In this document: positions 1 to 8,759 of the stretch, piece by piece | How the letters are laid out: each line of letters begins with the position of its first letter | Numbering within the stretch: position 1 is the first letter of the stretch | From: Cyclostephanos tholiformis | Taxonomy: Eukaryota; Bacillariophyta; Thalassiosirophyceae; Thalassiosirales; Thalassiosiraceae | Reading direction: 5' to 3' | Assembly: GCA_036939975.1 (NCBI GenBank) | Contig: JALLPB010000340.1 | Span: forward strand, 1 to 17,306 | DNA length: 17,306 nt | The notes under the pieces: model-generated | Seen by the model: only the letters and a program-made list of their open reading frames with translations | What the model was told of the DNA's origin: nothing | Databases searched by the model: none | Made by a program: the position numbers and the translations under genes

Positions 1-2
1 GG

Positions 3-245
3 CCGTATTTTCAGTCCCGTTTCCCCAAAACAAGTTCCGAACGTGTTTCTTCCAGACATGATTTGAGGCACAAATCCGCACAAGGGAAGAAGAAATCTGA
101 TGAAGTGGTGGATGAGGCTGTCAAGGACACAACAGAATACACAAATAATATAACTCAAATCCTGTGCCCGATGTCTGAGGTCACTCAAAACCCCTTCTTA
201 ATGAGCAAACTTTTCCAACGAGAGATTATTCTTCTGTTGCAGTAG
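3..245 (+). CDS. Possible 3' end of a gene entering from the left (unrecognised)
   Basis: One frame is open from the third base of the window to a TAG at 243-245, giving about 80 residues with no required start inside the window. The translation is hydrophilic and mixed-charge, with a basic patch (HKSAQGKKKSDEVVDEAVKD) followed by a more hydrophobic tail ending in FQREIILLLQ. I do not recognise a family. It could be the C-terminus of a real gene whose body lies to the left, or chance: 80 open codons are not decisive. The following 770 bases have broken frames, so a decayed transposon gene is another possibility. Confidence 0.3.
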   Translation, partial: PYFQSRFPKTSSERVSSRHDLRHKSAQGKKKSDEVVDEAVKDTTEYTNNITQILCPMSEVTQNPFLMSKLFQREIILLLQ

Positions 246-1019
246 TTGAAGGGCAAATATTTATAGGGCAAATATCAATGTCTGTTGCTCTGAGGGAAGA
301 GACTTCTATGTCAAAGCTGGTTGGGGTAGAAGAAGGGATGGAAGGTGAACCAACTCACCGTGCCAAACAGCAGTAGAGAAGATACACCACAGATAGAGAA
401 AGGGGTTGTAAGTCATAGTAACACAAACACAAATGATGATGATGATGTTGGACACACCGACAATGACAATGAAGTTGAAGATGTTGATATCATTTGCTGA
501 TGGACATGCAGATGATGGCGATGACACAGATGAGGATGTGGATGATTGTGTGGCCCTAAAGAAAAAAAGATGTGCAGGCACAAAACCCTCAATCAGGACG
601 GAGTGCCGTCCTAAGTAAAAGAAAGGCCCAGAGAGATATGTACCATACCTACCGGTACCTACGATACCGCGTCGAAGAAAGCAGGAGGGCGCGGAGAGCC
701 ATCCCCGGAGATACGATGATATCAGAGATGCAGTGGACAGTGGCGTGAGAAAAGGGGATAATGACCACATCATAATATTATATTTTATAATATCAATAAC
801 CGCCTCTGAAAAAGTATACGACACGATACCACACGACAACTTTAAGAAGAAGTTTGATAGGAGGGAGGATAACAATGGTTGCCTGATAACTGACTGTCCG
901 ATCCTCAGGGTAGCGGTATCGCACGGCTGGGTGTATCAATAAGTGTAAAATCTAAGCCTTGACGTATATTGTAATAAGCCTTGGGTGCCCTGTACAATAA
1001 CACAACATACCCATCAGCC
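246..1019. other. Region without an intact gene; degenerate coding-like sequence
   Basis: No convincing intact gene is visible. A (ATG)5 microsatellite lies at 433-447 and leads into Asp-rich then Lys-rich translations in two overlapping frames (433-618 and the neighbouring frame). Both are closed by stops within 200 bases. A further short frame (733-942) contains a stretch reading EKVYDTIPHDNFKKKF. An AT-only inverted repeat sits at 775-793, with 8-bp perfect arms and a 3-nt loop. The acidic and basic fragments in different frames suggest a decayed gene, but no family could be named. The last part is presumably the promoter and 5' UTR of the Pumilio gene starting at 1020. Confidence 0.4.
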
Positions 1020-4000
1020 ATGCCCGGCACGTCGTCGGCATTGTGGTCATCGTCAAACGATAACATACATCATAATAAGGCCCCGCGCGAGGGGGGGATC
1101 GGAAGCGTCGTCGGCAGCGGGGTGGAGGGAGGAGGAGTCACGGGGTTGACGATGAATGCCGCCAATCGAGGGGGCATGGAGGACGACGTCATGATGGCCT
1201 CGCTCGGGAGTGTGCTTTCGTCGGTGAACATCACCAGCAGCGGAGGGGGCGACGTGGATGGTGGCGGCGGGAGCGGTCATGGCGGCGTGGGCGGGGGAAG
1301 CTACGGTGCCCCCGGCACCGCCGTCGGCTCCAGCCAGACCGTTCCATGGGGTTCGTTGGCGCCTGCCCCGGCCGGGTGAGTAACCACCTAATAACCTACA
1401 CTCTGCGGGGCGGCCATCTCGCCGTCGTTGTCGCGTGTCATCCTGTAACTGCATATCACACCATACACCGCGTGCTTTGCAATGTTTTGACTCATAGCGT
1501 CTTGTCCTATCGCTCGTATCTTTCGGGTCGGGCCAGCCTCTCTTACAACTTTTACGGCAACGGCGGGGGCAACGCCCACCGTCCGTCCAACGCCGCGAAA
1601 AGCGGCGGTGGCAGCGACCATGACTCCCTCCAGAATATCCTGTACGACAGCGGCATATATGAGGCGGAGGATTATTCCTCCCACCAACGCCGCGCTACCG
1701 TCTCCGGCCCCGTCGTCGTACCGACGGGTGCATCCCCCGCCACCCCGACCAACGCCGACCGCGAGCGCAAGGCTAGCATCGACATCTTCCTCTCTCAGAG
1801 CCCGAGCAGGGCGTTGGGGGAGGACGCCTTCCGCGTCATGCACCGCACGTTGTCAAATCCGTCCCTCGTGAACCTGTACCCGAACAAAAGCAACAACAAA
1901 AACAATAGCGGTCAGCAGGAGCAGCAACAGCAGCATCATCACGCGAACGACAACATGAACGGAGGATTGAAGCAGCTAGCGTCCACGGCGCCTAGCAGTC
2001 GCAGCGAGAGTCCTAGTCAGCAAAATCATTCTCGTGGTGGGACCGGCATGGCGTCGGCGGCGAACAATGGCGTTGCCGGCTCGTCTTACAACGACGACGC
2101 AGCCATCGGGAGGCAGGCGTACCCGTCCTGCCAGTTCACCGGCAATTCCGCCGCGAACACATTCTCGCATGGGGGGAATCAGCAGCAACAGCACGGCAAT
2201 CTGAACTCTCAGTTGTTGAACCCGCAGCAGCTGCCATTGACGAGTCCAGGCCTCGTGAATAACGGCCAGTACCTGCTTCAGCAGCAGCAGCAGCAGCAAG
2301 TACTCCAGCCGCAGTACATCCCCATGCCCGTCGTACCCCAACAGCAGTCGCAGGTCTTTTACATGGCCGTGCCTGCCCCCGACGGGAAGGGGCAGGTCCT
2401 TCAGCCGGTGCAGATGGTGCAGATACCGGGACAGGCAGGCACTATCATGATGCCAGTGGCCGCCGCAAACGGCGGGAATAGCCAACAACAATTTGCGTCC
2501 TCCGACGTTAATCTCCAAGGCCAGATGATGCTTCTGCACCCCCTCCAGGCCAACGGCGGCATGGGGAGCAATAATGTGTACGGCCAGGGCAACGGCCGGG
2601 TTGGTAACAACGATGGAGGGTCGGGCAATCAGTACTCGCAGTACGGCAACGCCGTGCAGCAGCAGCAACAGCAGCAGTCGTTGGCATATGACAATCGCTA
2701 CGCCAAGAACAGCGCCAACGACGGCCTCGGGGAGGTGGGACAGTACCAGAACGACCAGAGGGGCAACAGCAGCAACCACGACCAGGTCCTCAACGGCTCC
2801 CTATCCAACCTTTACTCGTCCTCAGAGCGGCCAACGCTTCGCGCGCTCTTAGGTAACGTCCGTCGACTCTCCCGTGATCAGGTGGGATGCCGTCTCCTCC
2901 AGCAGGCTCTCGACGAGGACGGCCCATCTGCGGCTACTGCCATCCTCAACGAGGGACTGACCTTCTGGGCGGAGGCCATGGTCGATCCCTTCGGAAATTA
3001 CCTCTTCCAGAAGATACTGGAGCGCATCACGCCCGCGGAGCGGGTAACGCTCGTGGGTAGCGTGAGCACGCGCCTCGTCAACGCTAGCCTGAACCTGCAT
3101 GGGACGAGGTCCGTACAGAAGATCGTGGAGGTATGCTCCGTGGACGAGGATTTCGAGGAGTCGGGCCATGACGAGGTGGAGGTCGAGGGTGAGGGTGAGG
3201 TGGGCGAGAGCAACGACGGCGCCAACAAGACCAGGAGTCTCAAGAAGAGGAAGGAAACGGCCGCTAAGATCCTGACGGATGCCCTCAAGCCATCCGCCGC
3301 CAGACTCTGCATCGACAGCCACGGAAATCACGCCATTCAGGTTAGTGTTGGTTGCCTCTGACTCCAATCTTTCCCGACTGGGCTTTTGACTGACTCTTAC
3401 ATGAATCGCTTTGCTTTGTTCTACCATTTTAGCGGATATTGCTGAAGCTTCCATACAAATACACCCAATTCATCTTCGATGCTGTCGCCGCGAGCGTCGA
3501 GGACGTGGCGCGTCATCGTCACGGGTGCTGTGTCATCCAGCGATGCCTGGACTCGCGCCATAGCACCGCCCGGACGCACCTTGTGACTCGGATCGTGGAG
3601 AAGTCCCTCGAGCTGATGCAAGACGCCTACGGCAACTACGTAGTTCAGTACGTTTTGGACGTGTGCGGTGACGACGAAGTCCACTCCGTCTGCGAGAGCG
3701 TCATCGGCAAGGTCTGCATCCTTGCCATTCAAAAGTTTAGTTCGAACGTGATGGAAAAGTGCCTTGAGCGTTGCACTGACCGCGTCCGCGAGGAGTACCT
3801 GAACGAATTGAATGATTCGGACCGCCTCCGCGAGTTGATGATGGATCCTTTCGGTAACTACGTCGTCCAACGTGCCCTATCCGTATCGACACACGCCCAG
3901 GCGATTCGTCTCGTGGAGACCATGAAGCCGCACCTGTCCTCCCAGAATGGAGGTGGCATACGCAACACTGCGGGAGGACGGCGCATTCTTGGCAAGATCT

Positions 4001-4311
4001 GTCGACGTTTCCCCAACTTTGTCCTTGAGGGGGAAACGTTCGAAGATTACGATCTGAACCAAGTCCTGGCTCGGGACTCTTCCCCCCACCACCAGCGGGG
4101 GGGGGGGCGCCATCAGAATCAGTTTGGGATGCATCCACAACTCCCGGGACCTTCCCCCAACAGCCAGCGCAGGAATGGCCGTCCTCGCAATCAGCAGCAG
4201 CTACAGCTGCACGGTCATCACGGTAATTTTATTCAGTCAGATTTGAATGTGATGACTGCCTATCATCATGACACTGGAGCGAATCCTTATTTGTTCCCTC
4301 ATAGTATGTGA
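1020..4311 (+). CDS. Pumilio/PUF family RNA-binding protein (3 exons)
   Basis: PUF proteins bind UGUA-type elements in mRNA 3' UTRs and repress translation or promote decay. The model has exons 1020-1375, 1498-3340 and 3433-4311 (GTGAGT and GTTAGT donors, AG acceptors), giving 1025 residues. Residues 1 to about 550 are low complexity: Gly/Ser-rich first, then Gln/Asn-rich with poly-Gln near 2278 and 2657. Residues about 555-905 hold eight Puf repeats, with recognition helices CRLLQ, NYLFQ, TRSVQ, NHAIQ, CCVIQ, NYVVQ, SNVME and NYVVQ. The fourth repeat is split by intron 2, and the join restores HAIQ-RILLKLP. An acidic and basic insert of about 40 residues (3145-3258) lies between repeats 3 and 4. 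The C-terminal tail is rich in His, Gln and Asn. The first ATG in the open frame is 1020. An alternative acceptor at 1537 would keep the frame and drop 13 residues. An 11-G run (4097-4107) precedes the last 68 or so codons. Confidence 0.93.
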
Positions 4312-4502
4312 GTTGGGTGATTTTACGGGTAAACTTTGATGCGGAATGACGAAAGAACGTATTGTGAAAAGTTGTGGATTAGTTCTGATGTTTAGAGTAA
4401 CGCTCTTTTTGGCGTTTGTTTCATTGGTGTCTTAAAGCAAATGTGTGGGAAAATTAATAGTTTGAGACGTTAGAAGGGGAAGGAAAGGAGGGGTAACATC
4501 CC

Positions 4503-4542
4503 TTGCGCTGTGGCGCAAAGACAGAGTGAACTTTTACTCTGT
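4503..4542. other. Two adjacent hairpins in the PUF 3' flank
   Basis: The first hairpin is TTGCGC/GCGCAA with a 4-nt loop (4503-4518). Two bases later comes ACAGAGT/ACTCTGT with an 8-nt loop (4521-4542). Both stems are perfect (6 and 7 bp). They fall about 190 nt after the PUF stop, so they probably lie in its 3' UTR. A function is not evident; structured UTR elements or chance are both possible. Confidence 0.4.
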
Positions 4543-4641
4543 GATGGACTGAAAGGGGGGGCTTTTTGAGAGAGATGGTGCAATATCAATCTGTAATGTG
4601 ATGCGCATGTCATTGTAATTCTGAAACTGTATTTCTGAAAT

Positions 4642-4647
4642 AATAAA
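4642..4647 (+). terminator. Candidate polyadenylation signal of the PUF gene
   Basis: A canonical AATAAA lies 331 nt after the PUF stop in an AT-rich setting. It is the only such hexamer I noticed on the plus strand between the two genes. The assignment rests on position only. Confidence 0.4.
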
Positions 4648-5006
4648 AATATTAAGCGAGACATGATGTCCCAAGTCACTTTTTTTATTTCCCCAAGGGG
4701 GGTGAGGAACATCGTGCTCCTCCGCAGCAAGCCATCTGAAGACCTCTTATTTGTTGATTCAACAGTCACAAGGAGAGTGGGACAATGCCGGGGCAGCAAG
4801 TTCCAGGTAAGATAACATAAGAGATTTTTTGTTACTAAATCATATGATAAACTACTAAGGATAAATGTGGTGATCTACAAGCGATGGTGGAAAAATTCTT
4901 GGTTGCAAAAGTAGGTATCATAACAGGCAACATTTTTTCGTCGGCGATCTTGGCAAACCAGCCTTGTGCGAATTTTAGCCCTGTCGAATACAAGTTCTGC
5001 GCCTAG

Positions 5007-5609
5007 TTACGTGCTCGGCGTATTCTTTCGGGCTTCTGCCTTCACCCTTCGCTTGTATTCGGCCTTATTATTGATGAAGAGATTGTACGCCTCAGACTGA
5101 GCGGGACTGCTTGGGTTGGGTGTGTCGAGAAGGTCCTGGATCCCCAATAGCATCTGCTTCACGGTGATCGCCGGGCGCCAGCCCTCCTCCTCATTCAGAA
5201 TGCTGAGGCAGATGGTCCCCGAGGGATAGACGTTCGGATGAAAGAGCGGGGGCACGAACTTACACTTGGGAGGTTTAGAGGGGTACTCTTCACTGAACTC
5301 GAGCATGACCTTGTAAAGTCCACCCTCCCAGTCGGTGCCTTCTTTCCCGGGGATGCCGGTTTCCCATAGCATGATGTTGGATGATCCGTCCCCGCGAGAG
5401 ACGGGGCGGGCGTGGAATCCGTATGGATGGTCTTTTCGCCACGCCTTGCGCTCCTTTGATGAGAAGGAGTGGGGGAGACGGGATTGAGATGATGCTTGGG
5501 TACATAGGCCAACATCTCTTCCGTAATATTTACTTTCTACGAGCAACCATCTGCTGGCGCATGATCGACTCACCTCCATGAGACGCCCTCTTGCAATACC
5601 TCCCGACAT
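5007..5609 (-). CDS. UBC9: SUMO-conjugating enzyme E2 (UBC9/UBE2I), 2 exons
   Basis: UBC9 accepts SUMO from the E1 enzyme as a thioester and passes it to lysines of target proteins, mostly in the nucleus. Exon 1 (5609-5574) encodes [12 protein letters not shown] and exon 2 (5453-5007) the rest; they are joined at GTGAGT...AAAG, phase 0. The product is 160 residues, against 158 in human UBE2I, with no internal length change up to the active site. The motif [13 protein letters not shown] marks the N-terminal helix. The core motif [14 protein letters not shown] carries the HPN triad and the catalytic Cys at residue 94, followed by [12 protein letters not shown]. The 120-nt intron has no stop in frame, so a longer continuous frame reaches up to 5921; homology to UBC9 fixes the start at 5609 instead. 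The call is very secure. Confidence 0.96.
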   Translation of the reverse strand: MSGGIARGRLMEVSRSCASRWLLVESKYYGRDVGLCTQASSQSRLPHSFSSKERKAWRKDHPYGFHARPVSRGDGSSNIMLWETGIPGKEGTDWEGGLYKVMLEFSEEYPSKPPKCKFVPPLFHPNVYPSGTICLSILNEEEGWRPAITVKQMLLGIQDLLDTPNPSSPAQSEAYNLFINNKAEYKRRVKAEARKNTPST

Positions 5610-5926
5610 TTTTTTGATCGACAATATGTAAGACAAATGAATAGTGCTGATGATTGTATTCTCTGTGGTCGTCCGCGAGTCCGCAAAGTTTTCAGACCAT
5701 AATATGTCAGAAGGGCTACTACTGGGGGACGACGGCGCAGGAGCAAAGACGGCAATGGAAAACAAAAGGTGCAAGGAAGGGCTTTTAACTCTACCTAGGT
5801 AAGTATGGTAGTAGAATAATACTCTATTATGGATTATTGGTGGAGTCGAGCCGTCGTATGATTCCCACGTAGCTTTTGTACTGAGTAGTACAAAACGCTC
5901 GATGTAGAGTGAGGTGGCCAATAATA
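5610..5926 (-). promoter_or_regulatory. Intergenic region: UBC9 upstream region and acyltransferase 3' flank
   Basis: This is 317 bases between the end of the acyltransferase gene and the start of UBC9, both on the minus strand. It should hold the 3' end of the former and the promoter and 5' UTR of the latter. The sequence is AT-rich with a run of Ts next to the UBC9 start (AAAAAAATG on the coding strand). I could not identify a defined promoter element. Confidence 0.45.
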
Positions 5927-7665
5927 TTATTCTACACTGCCACTAATATTGTATACTCTGATTATCGCCGGGAAACCAATTAGAGTATCATTGAAGAAGT
6001 CAGATCGAACGTAATCGTTTGTAAACCAGTGCGCCGTCGGTAAAGCGGTTGATGCAACGAGAAGACTAACTACCATCAAGGGCAGATGCGCTCGAATTAT
6101 TTGAAATATTGCTGCCCCTCCAATTGCATACTCCAAGCCAATCAGGAGTGCGTTCCAAACGAAGAACAAAGTATTTCTTCCATACCCAGGATAGTAGCAT
6201 GCTGAATAGCACACACCGTCTTCACCCTCCGGTTGGAAGGCAACTATGTAGAAGCAAATGAGGAAAACATCAGTGATGAATTAAAATGAGGTTACTCATG
6301 TATTCGAAGTGTTCACCTGATAACAACCACTCGTGAAATAACCCGCTGACAATAAATGTAGCAACTGAAGCAACAAGCCGAGAGTATTTGGATCTGATTG
6401 GTTTGTATACACCTCTCTTCAGAATTCCATGAACTGCACAAAAATGAATTCGTCATGTAAGGGCTCGTTTTCTAAATAATTCTTAGCAAGACTTCACGGA
6501 GCTGCAAACATACCGACTAAGTTCCACCGTCTCCCCCAGAAGTCACTTGGACTAGATGATTCGAAAATCGGATTAAGCATAAACGGAACTAGTTGGACTC
6601 CAGCCAATGATGCTAGGAAGCTTAGGCCAAAACCGAAAGTCGTCAGAAGAATCTGAAAAAGTACTGTGCGGAAATGGATGTGGCGTAAGAAGTCACTACA
6701 TGAGCAAATCAATATTAAAACAGAACTCAGATCACTTACTTGCAACTAATGTGTTATTAATTAACTGCCCACGAGAAAAGCCGGTCCCTAGCTTGATATC
6801 CAGCAATGAGGGTCCCTCATTTTTTGGATACGGCTGGTAATCATACGCTTGCAGGATGGAAGAATAGAGACCGAGAATGAACAAGTATTTTACCCAGTTG
6901 AAGAAATTGTATTTGACCATTTGAAAGTCTGATTTTTTTGCTCCTTTAGCATCGAATTTGACCTCAACCGGGAGCGCGGTGTAAACCAGTAGATTCTTCA
7001 ACGAGTTGTCAACGTATTGCGGAAGAAAGCCGAACATGGCTAAGCAAAAACCCTAAGTTAGAAAAGCAAATGGGACCCATAATATTTCATCTGAATGGCA
7101 TACATGGCTCTCACCCTCTGAACACCGAAAGAATAAAGTTAGCTGAGCACAGGCAGCTAGAAACTTGATTATCTTACTCCTGATGCAAAAATACTTCATG
7201 TAATAATATGGGAGTACTGCACAGATCGGCATGATAACGCCAAATCCTATGAGGTAGGGTGTTATTCCAGAGTCGACGATATTCCTGCCCTTCCGCTTGT
7301 GCATTTGTTTCCTAGGAAGGACAATAAAATGATACATTACGAATGACATGCATGTGCTGAAGATAGCTCCCATGATCAATACCTTTGCGGTGCGGAACAG
7401 CAAAGTTCAGATGGAAAAAGGACAGTAAAGAAAGATCGTCATCAGGAATAGTCAATTCTCCCCTCACCATAACCAGGGCAATCCAGAACTCGATGCGTGG
7501 TGCCAACAGCCCAAACTTGTTGCCAACATGGTCCACACCAAACCAGTTTACTATGTTAGCAGGCACAGTGAATATTATGCATGGCACTCGTTTGTCCGAT
7601 TCGATGACATCGGAGAATAGGAGATTGCGCCCGACCCACTCTCCGAAGGACACGGCGGAGTACAT
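5927..7665 (-). CDS. Membrane-bound O-acyltransferase, wax synthase-like (6 exons)
   Basis: Members of this MBOAT family (wax ester synthases and related DGAT-like enzymes) move a fatty acyl group from acyl-CoA to an alcohol or diacylglycerol at the ER membrane. Exons are 7665-7468, 7382-7115, 7039-6740, 6663-6514, 6433-6317 and 6243-5927. All junctions are GT-AG, introns are 73-85 nt, and the total is 449 residues. Several hydrophobic segments are visible, including residues about 67-87, 105-128, 205-220, 257-285 and 365-405. Two family hallmarks are present: [12 protein letters not shown] at residues 292-303, and VSGLFHEW with the presumed catalytic His at 339. Exon 5, which holds that His, is only 117 nt and has no start codon of its own. 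The substrate cannot be read from sequence. Family confidence is high; exact splice sites are somewhat less certain. Confidence 0.86.
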
Positions 7666-7898
7666 CTACTGTCAGAAAATCTGTTTGTGGTTAGCAACGT
7701 GACTTATTATTTGTTCAAGTTCGAAGAGCGATCGAGGGAATGGAGGAAAGGCGGGCGGGCGGGCGGGCAGGGGGGTACCATAGGTGTCAATCTATGGTCT
7801 GTCACGACTTAGGACAAGGGACCGGCCAGACGACAAAATATCATTCTTGGCGGATAAACCACAGCACAGCAGACACCCCCGATCAATCACCCCGCACC
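7666..7898. promoter_or_regulatory. Divergent promoter region of acyltransferase and CWC15
   Basis: These 233 bases separate two divergent start codons and presumably drive both genes. The frame of CWC15 is open upstream to 7740, but the family N-terminus starts at 7899, so the part before it is best read as 5' UTR. The region contains a GCGG tandem repeat (7751-7768) and a following G-run. Confidence 0.45.
7751..7768. repeat. GCGG tetranucleotide tandem repeat (4.5 copies)
   Basis: Four and a half perfect GCGG units lie in the divergent intergenic region, 130 nt before the CWC15 start, followed by a short G-run. It may form G-quadruplex-like structure in the 5' UTR or promoter; that role is only inference. 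Confidence 0.7.
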
Positions 7899-8723
7899 AT
7901 GACAACTGCCCATCGTCCCACGTGGAAGGCGGCCGTAGGGCGCGCACAGGAGGGCGCATGGTCCACGGGGGGCAAGCCCTCGCTTCAATCCTCCGCCCGC
8001 GACCTCGCAGCTCACACCAAGCTCAAATTCCGCACCGGTCCCCAGGCATCGGCGCTGGGTGACCGCCGCTCGGAGGCATTGAAGGAATCGCTCCTGAGAA
8101 TGAAAGAGGCCGAGAGGCAGGCCGAATCGAACGTCCGTAGGTTCTTGAGGATGGGAAGGGATCAGCTCCTGCTTTCGGAGAACGGGGAGAAGGCCGAGGA
8201 GGAGGGACGGATGAAGCTTCTGAAGCAGACAGCCGACGTCGACGAGGAGGGGATACGTGCCAGGTACGACGACGAAGACGAAGACGGCGACGGGAAGGGG
8301 GGGGGGTGGAGCGATCTCGAGGATGGTCCGGCCGGTGAGGGCACGCTGAGCGACCAAAGCGATTTGGACGCGTCCGACGACGACCATGACTCGGACCTTG
8401 ATAGCGACGACGAGGACGAGGAGGCGGCGCTGCAGGCGGAGCTCGCGAAGATCAGGGCGGAGAGGGCAGCCGCCAAGGCCAGGGAGGATGCCGAGGCGGC
8501 AAAGGAGGAGCAGGCGCAGATGGAGGAGGCGGCGCTTACGGGGAATCCGCTGCTGAATTCCGCATCAGCGTCCTCGTCGGGGAGGCTCAAGCGTCGATGG
8601 AACGACGACGTAGTGTTTAGGAACCAGGCGCGTGGCGAGCCCGATCAGAACAAGAAGAGATTTATCAACGACACGGTGCGCAATGACTTCCACAAGCGTT
8701 TCCTGAACAAATTCATCAAATAA
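7899..8723 (+). CDS. CWC15: Pre-mRNA splicing factor CWC15 (Cwf15/Cwc15 family)
   Basis: CWC15 is a component of the Prp19-associated (NTC-related) complex in the active spliceosome. The 274-residue product has the family layout. The N-terminus MTTAHRPTWKAAVGRAQEG is followed by SARDLAAHTKLKFR (residues 32-45). The middle is highly acidic (residues 122-175), then a charged Ala/Glu helix (176-212). The conserved C-terminus reads RRWNDDVVFRNQARG (232-246) and KKRFINDTVRNDFHKRF (252-268). The start is chosen at 7899 because the MTTA-RPT opening is conserved in the family, although the frame runs open further upstream. Compared with the animal protein there is extra sequence around residues 55-120. 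A 10-G run (8297-8306) lies inside the frame. The gene is intronless and distinctly more GC-rich than its neighbours. Confidence 0.94.
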   Translation: MTTAHRPTWKAAVGRAQEGAWSTGGKPSLQSSARDLAAHTKLKFRTGPQASALGDRRSEALKESLLRMKEAERQAESNVRRFLRMGRDQLLLSENGEKAEEEGRMKLLKQTADVDEEGIRARYDDEDEDGDGKGGGWSDLEDGPAGEGTLSDQSDLDASDDDHDSDLDSDDEDEEAALQAELAKIRAERAAAKAREDAEAAKEEQAQMEEAALTGNPLLNSASASSSGRLKRRWNDDVVFRNQARGEPDQNKKRFINDTVRNDFHKRFLNKFIK

Positions 8724-8759
8724 CGAGCATGAAAGATGATTTTGGTGGGTAGGGGTGCA

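Larger units (their letters stand above)
4312..5006. other. Convergent intergenic region between PUF and UBC9
   Basis: These 695 bases separate the two convergent stop codons and should hold both 3' UTRs. No supported gene is present. They contain two adjacent hairpins (4503-4542) and an AATAAA on the plus strand (4642-4647). The T-rich tract at 4681-4690 reads AAATAAAAAA on the minus strand and could serve UBC9. If both signals are used, the two transcripts end within tens of bases of each other or overlap. Confidence 0.6.

Noticed and set aside
306..875. 189-codon minus-strand frame rich in Ser and hydrophobic residues
   Set aside because: It has no ATG at its 5' end, its composition mirrors the GAT repeats on the other strand, and it has no recognisable motif.
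1976..2779. 267-codon minus-strand frame within the PUF gene
   Set aside because: It is the antisense of Gln- and Pro-rich codons (poly-Leu is the mirror of poly-Gln). The plus strand has eight clear Puf repeats in the joined frame.
4470..4799. 109-codon minus-strand frame between PUF and UBC9
   Set aside because: It lies in the overlapping 3' UTR zone, includes the polyadenylation-like tracts, and has no protein-like pattern.
5610..5921. N-terminal extension of UBC9 up to 5921
   Set aside because: The frame is open, but family alignment puts the start at MSGGIARG (5609), and the extension has no targeting or domain features.
7740..7898. 53-residue N-terminal extension of CWC15
   Set aside because: The conserved family N-terminus begins at the ATG at 7899, and the extension is encoded partly by the GCGG repeat.
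8162..8590. 142-codon Ser-rich minus-strand frame
   Set aside because: It is the antisense shadow of the acidic and Ala/Glu-rich middle of CWC15.
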